Positions 44,634-55,272 of a stretch of 64,000 bases of DNA are shown piece after piece. The notes beneath the pieces were generated by a model. That model did no database searches. It was not told the DNA's origin and worked only from the letters and a program-made list of their open reading frames with translations. The DNA is from Tiliqua scincoides (taxonomy: Eukaryota > Chordata > Lepidosauria > Squamata > Scincidae). Position numbers and translations under genes: made by a program. How positions within the stretch are numbered: position 1 is the stretch's first letter; each line of letters starts with the position of its first letter. The DNA is taken from the NCBI RefSeq assembly GCF_035046505.1, contig NC_089827.1, positions 17,483,353 through 17,547,352 of the forward strand. The letters are read 5' to 3'.

Positions 44634-44816
44634 AGGGTGACCAGATACAACAGAGGACAGAACACCTATACCTTTAACTACTGTATAGAAGAGGGAATTC
44701 GGGCAGGTGCAGCTTTTTAAACCCTTCCATGTTGAGCTGCACCTGCCCAGATTCCCTCTTCTATACAGTGGTTAAAAGTTCAGGCACTCTGTCCATTCAC
44801 TGTATCTGGTCACCCT
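44634..44816. mobile_element. Near-perfect palindromic MITE (hairpin), 183 bp
   Basis: Left arm AGGGTGACCAGATACA ... CTGTATAGAAGAGGGAAT ... GGGCAGGTGCAGCT and right arm its inverse (AGCTGCACCTGCCC ... ATTCCCTCTTCTATACAG ... TGTATCTGGTCACCCT), with a loop of about 20 bp. Arms are about 80 bp at roughly 90 percent identity. Transcribed RNA would fold into a long hairpin. Confidence 0.85.
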
Positions 44817-45639
44817 AGATAAATTACAAGTCAATGTTTGACAGCTATAAATAACTGTTTGAATGAGTACACTGCATTAAAAGGGGTCCACCAATTGACA
44901 GTAGGCAAATATAACTCAAGTGGCAGGGGGCTTACTTCTCTATGACCCCCGGCACAGTTCTTCAACATTTGCTGTTTTATGATTTGCCTATTCATATTCC
45001 CACAGCAAATTGGTCAAACTTCATCCTAAAGGTCTCCTGTATTGTAAAGCAACCAAAGTTGTATATTTAATGCCAGAAATGTGTAAAAATTTGGCTGGTA
45101 AGCAGAGTGGACAAATTAAACGAGTCCCAGCCTGTAATAAGACCCTTTGATTATACCGATATTAACATATGGAATTAATATCTTTGAAGAAGTTACACAG
45201 CTTGAGGCAAAACACGGGGTGGTTAACGAAGCCCTTGTGTGCACTAGCCAGCGATAACCCCCGTGTCATCAAATATTTTTATATCATGCAAGATGCCCAC
45301 GTTGTGGAACGCCGTTATAACTGCAAGCTCCAGCTATGATCACTATAACAAAATCAATATTAAATAAAAGCATTAAACAATGCCACATTTATCTTTTTGC
45401 TCATGTTGCTGCCTCACTGATATGTATTTTCCATAACCCCCTCCTCGCCTAAACATGCACAGCTGCAAAGTTCCAACCTTACTGGCAGTAAAAATGTCTG
45501 GAAAAGAGATCTCAGAAGATATAGAAGCCCTTTTTATAAAGAAGAATCCATTGGTTTTCAAAGTTTTTTGGGGGTGGGGGGAAATCCTACAGATATAAAA
45601 ATCTTGTTTTATTCTCTCCTCAAGAGGCATATTTTAGCA
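44817..45639. other. Repeat-poor sequence
   Basis: No transposon recognised. 45.17-45.40 kb contains CpGs and AT-rich homeodomain-like words and may be conserved. Confidence 0.4.
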
Positions 45640-45740
45640 TGCATTTTCATGCCACCTTTTCTCCAAGGAGCTCAGGGAGCTCCTCAGTTTTTTCTCCTCC
45701 CCACACAACACTGAGCCAGACACCAAACCCGCAATTTCTG
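45640..45740 (-). mobile_element. CORE-SINE/MIR-like fragment
   Basis: TTCATGCCACCTTTTCTCC, AAGGAGCTCAGGGAGCTCCT, CTCCCCACACAACACTGAGC: tail part of the SINE type at 20130, diverged. Confidence 0.5.
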
Positions 45741-45755
45741 AGTGCCGGAAAACCG

Positions 45756-45988
45756 GTCCCCATTCAGACCAGAGTTTACTGTTCCACTGTGGCACCGTGT
45801 ATATTTCAAGTAGATTGGGGCACATGGACGCACTGGGCAGTCACATCTGTTGCCCAGCATCCCAGATGGCTGTGCCACAGAACGTCCATGCAGGCACAAC
45901 TGCCCTGAGTATTCCTGTGCCCCAATCTACTTGGAATATATGCAGCACCATGGCAGAATGGTAAGCTCCATTCATAGGGTGGAGGGCT
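45756..45988. repeat. Long inverted repeat, arms about 85 bp
   Basis: Left arm includes CACTGTGGCACCGTGTATAT, TTCAAGTAGATTGGGGCACA and CTGGGCAGT. The right arm has the inverse: ACTGCCCTGAG, TGTGCCCCAATCTACTTGGA, ATATATGCAGCACCATGGCA. The loop is about 55 bp. The innermost 45 bp of each arm are the best matched. No family recognised. Confidence 0.75.
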
Positions 45989-46035
45989 TTCACTGAACCT
46001 CAGATCCAGCCCATGGGCCAGGGTATGCACTAGAC

Positions 46036-46406
46036 CAGGGGTGCTCAATAGGTGGATCGCGATCTACCGGTAGATCGCGAGGCAAAATGAGTAGATCGCG
46101 GAGTGCCGACCCCCCCTTCAGGTGCCTCTGGGAGGAAACGCCGGGAGTAAGGCCCATTGTACTCAATGGGGCTTACTCCCAGGTAAGTGTGGCTAGGATT
46201 GCAGCCTCACAGCCTAATCCTAGGCATGTCTACTCAGGAGTAAGTCCTGTTATACTCAGTGGGTCTCAAGGTACACCAACATACATTGTACACATAAATG
46301 TTATATGTTATGATGGCGCGAACATTGTAAAAAAAACTCTGGTAGATCTCCGGGCCTTGCTGGGTTTCAAAGTAGCTCTCAAGCCAAAAAAGTGTGAGCA
46401 CCCCTG
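46036..46406. mobile_element. hAT MITE, 371 bp
   Basis: CAGGGGTGCTCAATAGGTGG and the inverse CAGGGGTGCTCACACTTTTT. Perfect 8-bp duplication CACTAGAC (46028-46035 and 46407-46414). It contains the CTACTCAGGAGTAAGTCC and CAATGGGGCTTACTCCCAGG module of the short MITE at 15974, so a smaller MITE seems to have been captured. The 137-codon frame at 46087 runs out of the element and is not a gene. Confidence 0.92.
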
Positions 46407-46414
46407 CACTAGAC

Positions 46415-47468
46415 CATCAGCTGGCCAGTCTAAATACATGGGGAGGAGTGTGGATGTGCATATCTCTCCCAACCTGACATTCCAGCCCGCAGTTGCCTAA
46501 TTGTGTGAAGTGGCGGTGTTATTTAATACTTCAAAGGAGTATTTCAGTGGTTACTGCACTCACAGGGGTTCTGCAGGATGTCCCCAATAGCCCCTCCTAC
46601 CAGCTCTCTCAGATGCTGCCAACTTGGATCTTGTGAGATCTTGCAAGATTTGGGTGCTGCCTTCTTTTTAATCTCATAGCAGCACCTGGGTGAGCCAGGA
46701 AGCTGTGGAGCCATCATGATCCCAGTAAGTTTGGGAACCACTGGAGTATTGCATTTGTATGTGGAAAGCTGCAAGAGATTTGCCCAGGCATTTCTCCTTT
46801 CCCCTGCTGGCAAATTGGGCTTGCCACCAGAGGCCTCCTGCTTTGTTGCAAAGGGGCCCTGGAAGCAAACTCATTGGTTGCCATGCAAGTTGCAACAAGA
46901 GTCACTATGTGACTATATTTTCTTATGTACTAATTCCATAATTTGTTTAGTTCCACAATTAATTTAGTAAATATGGAATGATTTCCAGATATGCTATGAC
47001 TTACATGGTAGCCAGCAGGGCTGGATCTGTCCCTGTTAGCCTTGTGTGGGTGCAGGCTGTAGGCCTGTGTTAGGGATGTGCAGTGCGGGGCTGGCTGTTG
47101 AGGCAGAACTGCCCCATCATAGTCCATGGAAAAGCACTGTATCTACCCCACACACTTAGAGCTGAGGAGGCTCTTCTTACACCTGAGAAAACACACCCAT
47201 GTACGCTCTGGTAAGTGGGGTGGAACGAATTTGCCCACAGAGGGGCAGTGGTATCCTATGGGGGTCGCCATCACAGACACAGGGCTGGGGAGGTCCACCA
47301 CTGCCTAAACCAGTCCCTCCCTGCAGTTTGAGGAGGGCAAGACTTAACAGCAGCCAAGAAGGAATACAAATATAGATTGAATTCTGAATGTCTGCAAGTG
47401 TTTTATGCTAATGGAACATGGGGGCAATGGTTTTTTAAAAGTCTCTGGAGTCATTTTCACAGCAAAGA
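46415..47468. other. Single-copy sequence
   Basis: Nothing recognised. Several overlapping frames of 60-90 codons on both strands. Confidence 0.35.
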
Positions 47469-47660
47469 GCCATGGTATATGGGCGGAAACCTCCACATGC
47501 CCTGGATTTTGCAGACAAGAGCGTGGCTCAGGAATGGACTTACTGGAAGCAGGAATTTGATCTCTACAAAGGCCTGGTTAGGCACAAAGAGAAAAGTGAT
47601 GCTTTTATTTCATCATATTGGGAAATAGGGAGAAAGGTAAGTGCTAGTTTGAAACTCAAC
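47469..47660 (+). mobile_element. Gag-like fossil of an LTR retrotransposon
   Basis: The frame reads KPPHALDFADKSVAQEW then TYWKQEFDLYKGLVRH, which resembles the P.PLDF....W..W...F..Y pattern at the start of gag in Ty3/gypsy elements. The piece is short, broken and old. No LTR or pol sequence was found beside it. Confidence 0.4.
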
Positions 47661-47929
47661 ACTGCCTCCATTTTGTCCACTCTGCTGGCAACTTTAGAAG
47701 TTTACTGGTCCCTCAGGTACAATGAGACAGTGGAGAGAGAGAGACATGTTCTTTACAAGAAACCAGCAGGAAGGAGAAGTATTCAGCTGCTCTGTCACCA
47801 TGCTAAGAATGGTGAATAGGCAGCACATATAATTTAAAGCTAGACGAGCCCCTGATCAGGAACAGAATTGTGTGTGGCACACTGGTAAACCAGGTGCTTT
47901 GTGAAAGTGATCATACCTTAATCCAGCTG
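47661..47929. other. Unassigned sequence
   Basis: May be further remnant of the gag-like element; nothing recognised. Confidence 0.3.
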
Positions 47930-48012
47930 TTTTCAACTGGTTTCAACACTTTGGTGTGCTGCAAAAGGTCTGCAGATGTGCTGTGGGAGTTTGAAGTCTA
48001 GGGTAACTGTAG
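47930..48012. mobile_element. Truncated hAT MITE
   Basis: CAGCTGTTTTCAACTGG, GGTGTGCTGCAAAAGG and GTGTGCTGTGG: left part of the 48531-type element. Confidence 0.6.
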
Positions 48013-48029
48013 TAATGATTTCCTCTGTT

Positions 48030-48789
48030 GGCACCCAGCAACAGCATCACTGCCGACTGCTTCCTGGGGGGAGGGGGGGGCTATTTCAAGCATTATCAGG
48101 GTTTGCATCACCCATTTCCTTGTCAGGCCTCTGTCTTACCAAATTAATGTTCTGAGCTTTGCCTAGAGGACTTATGCCCAAAACTAATAAGTTCCTCCAG
48201 CTTAACCACTGCTAGATCTTGCAAGTCCATTCATCCAAGTGCCAGTTCCTTGTTCATTTGCCAGTCCCTGAATTAGTGTGTCAGAAAGTCAGTTAGCCAG
48301 AAAATCTGTCCAATAAGTAGAGCCATAAGTCCACAAGCCAGTAGGTCGGTTTAGCCAAAAAGTCAGTCTGTTTTGACAGCAAGTCTCCTCTCCCTCCTCC
48401 ACTCCTGTCTCCAACTACAACCCACAAACCCTTCCTGCATCAGGTGCTCCTTATATCCCTAGGGCCTTCATTGCCTCTAGTGGCTGCAAGCTGTGCAGCA
48501 CACCCTATGCTGAAAGTTCAGGCCTTAACCCAGCCATTTTCAACCACTGTGCCATGGCACACTGGTGTGCTGCAAGTGGTCCACAGGTGTGCCATGGGAA
48601 TTTGGGGGAAGGTCATTTATTAATAAGGCCAATGGGAGATGTGAGCCCCCACTGGCAGCATGGTGTGCCTTGTCAATTGTCAAAAACCTGGTGGTGTGCC
48701 TTGACCATTTTAGTGCCTTGTCAGTGTGCCGTGAGATGGAAAAGGTTGAAAATCACTGCCTTAACCCTTAAAGGGGCCACTGCTGACAC
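48030..48789 (-). mobile_element. Probable LTR remnant with a hAT inside
   Basis: On the minus strand it begins TGTCAGCAGTGGCCCCTTTA, has a TATA-like GGGATATAAGGAGCACC and later GGAACTTATTAGTTTTGGGC. Start word and promoter layout recall the solo LTR at 11738-12238. The outer end and target duplication are not clear. Interrupted at 48531-48758 by a hAT MITE. Fossil of Ty3/gypsy or related kind; age probably greater than the 11.7-kb LTR. Confidence 0.45.
48531..48758. mobile_element. hAT MITE, 228 bp
   Basis: CAGCCATTTTCAACCACTG and the inverse CAGTGATTTTCAACCTTTTC. Perfect 8-bp duplication CCTTAACC (48523-48530 and 48759-48766). Confidence 0.93.
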
Positions 48790-48871
48790 CACATCCTATC
48801 TCCTCTCCAGATCTTCCACAATTCCAATACAGCCTCACAATGCAGACCTGATGCAATATTTTTTCTTAGAC

Positions 48872-49212
48872 CAGGGGTGTCAAACATAAGGCCCAGGGGC
48901 CAGATGTGGCCTGCAGAAGCTTTTTATCCGGCCCTCAGTTTCTCAGCTGTTGAGCAGTGCTGAGGTGTTACTGCTGAAAGGGCAGCCGGCACAAAAATTG
49001 GGCTCTCCCATATCTTGAAATATGATAAAGATTTGTGTGTTTTCTCTTCTGTCATTTGTAGCTAATGAATTCCTAAGTGAGAAAAAATGTTTTATTTTTG
49101 GTTATGACCTGTTTAATGACATCACTTCCTGCCTAATGACATCACTTCCGGCCCTCAGCAGGCATCATGAATGCCATTCGGCCCTCGGTATGAAACGAGT
49201 TTGACACCCCGG
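48872..49212. mobile_element. hAT element, 341 bp
   Basis: CAGGGGTGTCAAACATAAGG at the left; the right end is the inverse of CCGGGGTGTCAAACTCGTTT. Flanks TCTTAGAC and TCTTAGAG match at 7 of 8. Contains two TAATGACATCACTTCC modules. Confidence 0.88.
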
Positions 49213-49220
49213 TCTTAGAG

Positions 49221-50674
49221 CAAGGTAAGGGGGGGAGGGGCAGGCAAGGCACAGTTAACTCACAACACTTATTTGGGAATCAGTTACATTGAATATTCTG
49301 AATATGTATCTGAGTTTCACACCTGTATTTGGCTGATGGAAGAAGGCCTCATTTGAAGAGTAAATGAATGGTGTGTAATCTCTTCGCTTGTTTTTGATGT
49401 CAAGAAATGAAGAAATGAGAAAAGTGGGCTAACCCCATATTTTTATGAACCTTCTATTCAAATTTCTCCACAGGAAAAAGGAAGTATTGAAATCTGATTT
49501 TTTTTTCTTTTGAAAGAGCCATTCTCACACCTGCAAAAAAAGATTTCAAAGGCATAAATTAGATGAGGCCAGTAACCGCTTTGTAATCTTCAGCTCTTTA
49601 TGCATCAGATAAGAAATCAGATAGCAGGTCCTTCAAGCAGAGGGCATTAAAGGTGACGGAACAAAGATCATGGGGAGACCTTATCAAACAAAGACAATAT
49701 GCAGATTTAATTCAGTGTCCATTTTGATTCCTTGCGCTCCGAGTGGAAATGAGGATGGAGTGACAGCTTTATTTAGTAAAGTCGTAGCCTGCTGAAATTT
49801 TTATGAAAAGATGCAACTTGCATGCAAAACAGAGTGGCTTGTTATTAGCAGCTCTTGATAAGGCACTGTAAAAAAAAAGTGAATAATTCTAATTAGATGT
49901 TTCTTATTAAAGAGCATAAAATATAAATTAGCTGTGAACCTGATCTACATGAGGCTGGTTTTTGTGTTTGCTGTGGCAACCTTATCACACTGCCTTTCAG
50001 TAATATGGAGGTCTAATTCATTGTACTGTTTGCTGTTTTCTACTATTTGTTTGCAATAATAATAGTTTAAATACCTCCGCTTCATTTATTCACTGTGCAT
50101 TTTGTCGCCCGTCGCCCCCAAGTAGTCAAAAGGCAGCACTGTGGTTTGATAAGTTCTTTGCTGCCTTTTTGCCTTATAAATCAGATTATTTTTAAGGTTC
50201 CTTTTAAGCTTTCAAAGCTTCTTTCTAAAAGTTGGATCAGTGATAAGAGTCCTGCTTAGAGTTCCCCGGTTGGCAACCCAGAGATTCCTTTTACTTTGAA
50301 ACCTGCTGACATGGCTGATGAGAGATGGAAGCAACAAGTAGCACTCAGGGTATATTTTTTGAAAGCTGTACACACTCCCCCCCACACACACACACAGAAG
50401 CCAAATGTTTGTATCAATATTCTATTGTTGATAGTTTCCAAAACATCAAATGCTTATGAACCTCTCATGACATCACAGCAGTTCAGCAAATCCTGACATG
50501 GGCTTCCCTGGGCCTCCCAATGCCGTATAAGGCATTAAAAACATCATTTCCGGTTTCTCCATAAAAGGTATGTTCGCGCCTCCTCGAGAGCCGACTAGGC
50601 CGATGCAGCGGCATGTTCCAGCCCATAGCTGCTGGATCCACAGCCAGAGCAGATGAGTTCACGCCAACTGTTAC
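49221..50674. other. Repeat-poor sequence, candidate conserved non-coding cluster
   Basis: About 1 kb (49.25-50.25 kb) without element ends. It contains TTATGAAAAGATGCAACTTG, TCTAATTAGATG, AATATAAATTAGC and TTTATGCATCAGATAAG, plus CpGs at 50.10 kb. The density of TAATTA-type sites and the even composition suggest enhancer DNA. A (CA)n run lies at 50381-50395. Confidence 0.45.
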
Positions 50675-50812
50675 CCTGCACATGCCCAATCTTGTCTGAT
50701 CTTGGAAGCTAAGCAGGGTCAGGCCTGGTTAGTACTTGGATGGGAGACCGCCTGGGAATACTGGGTGCTGTAGGCTTATACCATAGTCTTTCGAGACTGA
50801 AGGTTGCCAACC
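50675..50812 (+). mobile_element. 5S rRNA-derived SINE
   Basis: GTTACCCTGCACATGCCCAA, TCTTGTCTGATCTTGGAAGC and the following 5S blocks to GGTGCTGTAGGCTTA, then the tail with the intact hairpin AGTCTTTCGAGACT (50784-50797) and GTTGCCAACC. The most complete copy, with the fewest differences from vertebrate 5S rRNA. Confidence 0.95.
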
Positions 50813-51165
50813 AGCCGAGGAAAACCAGGTGGGTGGTGGGGGGAGGACAGGACAAAAGCAAGGAGGGGCTTTTTTGGGTGGGGGAGGGTGAGACGCTGGG
50901 CAGATTAGGTCTGGCAGGGAGCGGGACCAGCCAAAGACCATATCCTACTCCCCTTCCTGACCATCATGGCATTACACTGGGCTGCCAACGATTTTGCTGG
51001 TGCAGATCAAAGTAACCCCATAGAGCAGGCTGGAGCTCAACAAGTGGTAAGGGGAAAAATATCCCCTTACTCTGAGTTGCACACTAGCTGGCACCTACCT
51101 TGCACTGAATATAGTGCAGGGCCTCCTGTTCCACCATGTTAGGATTGCGCTGCCCGTTGCACACA
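50813..51165. mobile_element. Harbinger-like MITE, large type, left part unclear
   Basis: Contains GCAGATCAAAGTAACCCCAT, CTCAACAAGTGGTAAGGGG, ACTCTGAGTTGCACACTAGC and the end CACCATGTTAGGATTGCGC, shared with 60.78-60.97 kb. Confidence 0.6.
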
Positions 51166-51268
51166 ATGATGGCAACCAACTTGATAACCTACAGAATGCC
51201 TAGGAAATGTGTACAGGTGATTTTATTTTATACGCTGTCTTGAAGTTTTAGGCATGCTATAGTTGTAG

Positions 51269-51675
51269 TTGGCAACCTTCAGTCTCGAAAGGCTATGGTA
51301 TCGCGCTCTGAATGGTGGTTCTGGAACAGTGTCTAGTGTGGCTGAAAAGGCCAATTTGGGAGTGACAATCCCTTCCACACTGGGAGCAAGTGCAGTCTGT
51401 CCCTGGTCTGTCTCCCTGGCTATGGGCCTTCCTTCTTTACCTCTTTGCCTCAGTCTGTTGGCCAAGTGTCTCTTCAAACTGGGAAAGGCCACGCTGCACA
51501 GCCTGCCTCCAAGCAGGCTGCTCAGAGGCCACGGTTTCCCACCTGTTGAGGTCCATTCCTAATGCCTTCAGATCCCTCTTGCAGATGTCCTTGTATCACA
51601 CCTGTGGTCTACCTGTAGGGTGCTTTCCCTGCACGAATTCTCCATAGAGGAGATCCTTTGGGATCCAGCCATCTC
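51269..51675 (-). mobile_element. Zinc-knuckle LINE 3' end (copy C)
   Basis: Inverse of the 28-kb copy from GTTGGCAACC to GGATCCAGCCATC, over 90 percent alike by eye. The C-terminal reading frame is disrupted. The hairpin at 51281-51294 reads AGTCTCGAAAGGCT, with one pair changed to a wobble. 5'-truncated. Confidence 0.87.
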
Positions 51676-51820
51676 CTAGGTTTTCTATACAATACCTTAG
51701 TTTCACACAATGCTGGTAACATACAAACGTAAAACAAAGTTGAAAAGCATACATAAACTGCACTTGGGAAAGAAATAACTGCTCATAGTTTCAGAGACAA
51801 AAAGCAATTACCCTTGCACC
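51676..51820. other. Unassigned sequence
   Basis: Nothing recognised. Confidence 0.3.
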
Positions 51821-52600
51821 TCTGAAATAAGCACACCAGGCAAAGGCTTGAGATAAAGGGTCACTTTTATTTATCAAAATCATAAAATCTGCAGCAGGGG
51901 GAACTAACTAAACCACCCCCCCATGTGTGAGCAACTAAGTTGGGGAAAGCAGTGCTAACCACCTGCCTTCCCTGGGCTACACAGGCATCATATTGTGGCT
52001 CCAAGTCATCCTGACCCGAGAGACCACCAACCCCAAAGGGTTGAGTCAGTGGAAGAGCAGAGACCCCAAGGCCATGCCCACTGGTGGTCTCTGCTTGCTC
52101 CAGCCTGGGGGCTTGCCAGCCAGCCTCAGCAACCTGGACAAGTATCATCTGAGCAGTCCTGGCTCACACCCTGACCTTGCTGACCTCCTGATGTATGCCA
52201 ATTCCCTACATCCCTATCTACCCTGCCCGCATGAACCTGCCAAAGTGACTAAAGGCAAGTAGTACAGACAATAAATCCAACACCCACATCATGGCAGTCT
52301 GGGGTAGGCGAAAAAATCACCAGTCACGGCCAATTAGGCTGGTGACCAAAAATTCCTACCCGGTCCCCCAAAGAGCGACCTGCTACTCTTAGACTGTCCT
52401 TGGGCAGGCGGGCAGGGCTCAGGAAAACCAGCAGACTGGAGCCAGAAGGTGAGGAGCCAGAAGGCTAGGCGCCCAGCCTGTCCTGCCCCTACAGATAATG
52501 CAGCCAATAGGCTGCCCCCACCCCATTTTTCCGCCTCTGCCTGGAGTGCACAGAGTGCAGGGCAAAGGGGAGGCGACATGTTATGGTGCCTCACCCTCTG
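51821..52600 (-). mobile_element. Unassigned retroelement-like block, antisense
   Basis: On the minus strand it ends near GATTTTGATAAATAAAAGTG, with AATAAA as a likely polyadenylation signal at about 51866-51875. It includes GGTCACCAGCCTAATTGG, TTTTTTCGCCTACCCCAGAC and GACCGGGTAGGAATTTTTGG, words I associate with a repeated squamate retroelement (LTR or tyrosine-recombinase type) but cannot name. GC-rich, with 86-93-codon frames lacking a domain. Boundaries approximate. Confidence 0.45.
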
Positions 52601-52739
52601 TATTTTATAAAGAGCATTATTGATTTTTAATGATATTAATTATTACACTATTACTATTATGTAAGAAAATGGTTTATTGTTTTTGGCGTGCATTTTAAAA
52701 ATAACAAAAAGAAGTTTACAGCATGTGATATTCACTGCA

Positions 52740-52930
52740 TTTGATACTTTAATAATAATAATTATAATTATAATTAATTAGTATAATATAATATAATTAT
52801 AAAGTTTAATAATTATTATTATTAAACTTTATTTATATGCCGCCCTTCTCCCCAAAGGGACCCATTATAATAATATAATAATTTATTAATAATAAATAAT
52901 ATATATTTACAGTAAAATGAAATGGCAATA
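52740..52930 (-). mobile_element. AT-rich tract with a 5'-truncated LINE 3' end
   Basis: TTATTATTATTAAACTTTAT, then TTATATGCCGCCCTTCTCCC CAAAGGGACCC at 52825-52865 is the antisense 3' end of the same LINE group as 17651-18250, only about 50 bp long. Surrounded by (TAA)n and (AATA)n runs. Confidence 0.7.
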
Positions 52931-53856
52931 AAACAACAACTCTAAAATGTGCTTTCTCTAAACCTGTATACATTTTATTTTTGCCCTAATTTCAAAGAAG
53001 ACTGGCTGCAAACTTCTAAAAGGCTGTTAAATTGTATCTTTGGGGGTATTATCCCCAACTATCAGATAGATACCAATTACTTCTGCATATTTAGCAGTTT
53101 CCACATAGGTCTTTTAAAATTTGAATAGCTGTGGAGCTATATTTTCAAAGCAAGGAACTGCAGGACCCGACAAATTCAAAGGAAAGAAAATAAGCCTTCC
53201 ATCCACTCCATCTGAAACTGCCCAGCCTCGTCCCTGACACAAGCCGTGCTTAAATGACATGCAGCAAAAAGCCTATAGTTAACAATATAAAAATAATTCT
53301 CCATAGCTTCTTGAGGTAGCACACAAATATATATGAGTAATGCCCCTATGCTGCGAGTGAACAAGGCACTTAATAAAAGCCAAGCAACTGTCACATGTGG
53401 GTTAGAAGGTCATTTCTCACATATAAGATAAACTAGAAATCCATCGAAAGGATGGAATCACAGAGAGTGTGGTGAAGTTTACTGGAATAAAAAAAATGAG
53501 TTTCATGTATTGTTTTATTTCCCAAGGGCACTTTGCTAAATATGTCCATATATTGTCATGTATAGATCCGAGTAGGAAAATAGGGACTTTGTGGGTGGAG
53601 GGAGGAGAAATCCAAAATGTTGGGCACTTGAAATGTCTGCTTGTACCAGGTTCAGTTTGGTTGTTGCCTGGCAATCTAGGTTCGGTTAAAATATGGCAAT
53701 GGAGGCAAAATAGGATCTCTGCCCAACATGGTGAGGAAAGGATGCCACTTTAGCTGGTGTTGCATGAACAACTTAAGGCTAGTTCTGTGTGTCTACTTGC
53801 TCTCTTTGTGCAGGGAAAGTCCCTGGTAAAGACTGGAACTGAACATTTGGTGGTTG
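52931..53856. other. Single-copy sequence
   Basis: No gene or repeat recognised; frames of 72-94 codons at 53.2-53.75 kb lack domains. Confidence 0.35.
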
Positions 53857-53975
53857 ATAGCTGAATCCTAACCTGCACTGGAGTAGGCAGGCTGGCTAGC
53901 CTGTGCTGTATCCAGTGCAGGGTTGGAGGTGGCTGTGGTGCAACTTGGGGTAAGGGGAATTTTTTGGTGTTTGAA
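53857..53975. mobile_element. Harbinger-like MITE, left half
   Basis: TAGCTGAATCCTAACCTGCA, CAGGCTGGCTAGCCTGTGC, ATCCAGTGCAGGGTTGG, then GGTAAGGGGAATTTTTTGG; matches 36.38-36.46 kb. Confidence 0.6.
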
Positions 53976-55115
53976 GCCAAGTCCGGGGACCAAGCTAAAT
54001 TAATTGCAAGATTATATAGGCTAGGTGTTTACTTTGAATGGTTTCTCAGGAAATCAGTGCTGATTAACAGGAAGCAGAGTCATATACTGTATGTTACTGT
54101 AAATATAAACTATGTGTTCTCCATGTTCTCATTGCTTAGAAGCATCTTCTTGTGCAGATGCAACAAAGGAGTTGGCAAAACTGGTATAGGCAAGAGGAAC
54201 TTTGAGTTTCTGGATAAAGCACGACATAACTGTGTTTTCAGCGTAGCCAGCTGTGGCTGAGATCATTTGTTTTTAGCTTATCTTCTTATGAAAAGCAGCC
54301 TGTGAGAAAGCTGACAGTTCCCTGAAGATGGGGAGACACAAAAAAGATGGCTGTCATGCTGGAAAGACGATTGCCGACCCTTACACCCTACCCACTAGGT
54401 GTGGGTGGGGGAATCTTTGCCTGGCCCACCCCGTAAGCTAAACTTGCACTGGACTGCTGAAGAATGGGGCTTGTCTAACATGCAGGGGGCACTAAATAAC
54501 GTCTTTGTCAGCCTGATCCTGGGCAATATTGCATTCCGCAGGTCTGTTCAGGTTGCAGACCTTCCAGTGTGGGCCCACAGCCTTATGGTTTAATCCAATG
54601 GTCTCTGAGTTTATGCCCAGTAAATAATTATAGAGCCTGAAAATTTGTTATTTACCTTTTATATTAATTATGTCTAAAGGGGCTCAGCCAACATATTTGG
54701 GAGGGCAGCACATTATATGTTAAAGAACCACAGTTGGCTCCCAAACTGCAGCTTGGCCACCCGTTGCATAGAGTATGGTAGGGTGTGGTAGACAGTGGGC
54801 TGTCAGTAGAGTCTTGGGAAGGGCAGTGATGGCTATGGGTTCAGTTGTATTGCCCACCCCGCTATTCTTTTGTCTTAGCCTGCACTGTTTAGGAGTGATG
54901 GTATACAGCTCTCTGATCTGACTAATATTTACTTGGGTGATTTGCAGAAGGTCCTCAGTCACTGTGGCTAGTGGTGTGTGGGGGGGATACTGTAGGACAA
55001 GGACCAGGATTAGGGATTTGGGGTGCACCCTGAGGTAAGTGTGAGTGATTGAGCCAATGTGAAGACACCCAAGGGGAGGAGGCACTCCCCCAGGTTGGGT
55101 AATAGGGTCTTCTCA
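53976..55115. other. Single-copy sequence
   Basis: No element ends found. A 121-codon minus frame at 54720-55085 has no domain. Confidence 0.35.
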
Positions 55116-55272
55116 GTAGTTAGAAATAGGGCCTTCTCAGTAGTGGCACCAGCTTTATTGAACTCCCTCCCTCTTGATTTAAGAACTGCTCCCTCCTTGG
55201 AAACTCTCCAGTGATGCCTGAGTTCTTCTGAGTTCTCAGCTTTTTAAATGACATCTCACTTTTACAGGTTTA

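Noticed and set aside
50675-50812. A functional 5S rRNA gene
   Set aside because: The 5S part is followed by the SINE tail, lacks the poly-T terminator after GCTT, and differs from vertebrate 5S; the same structure occurs at three other sites, one with a target duplication.
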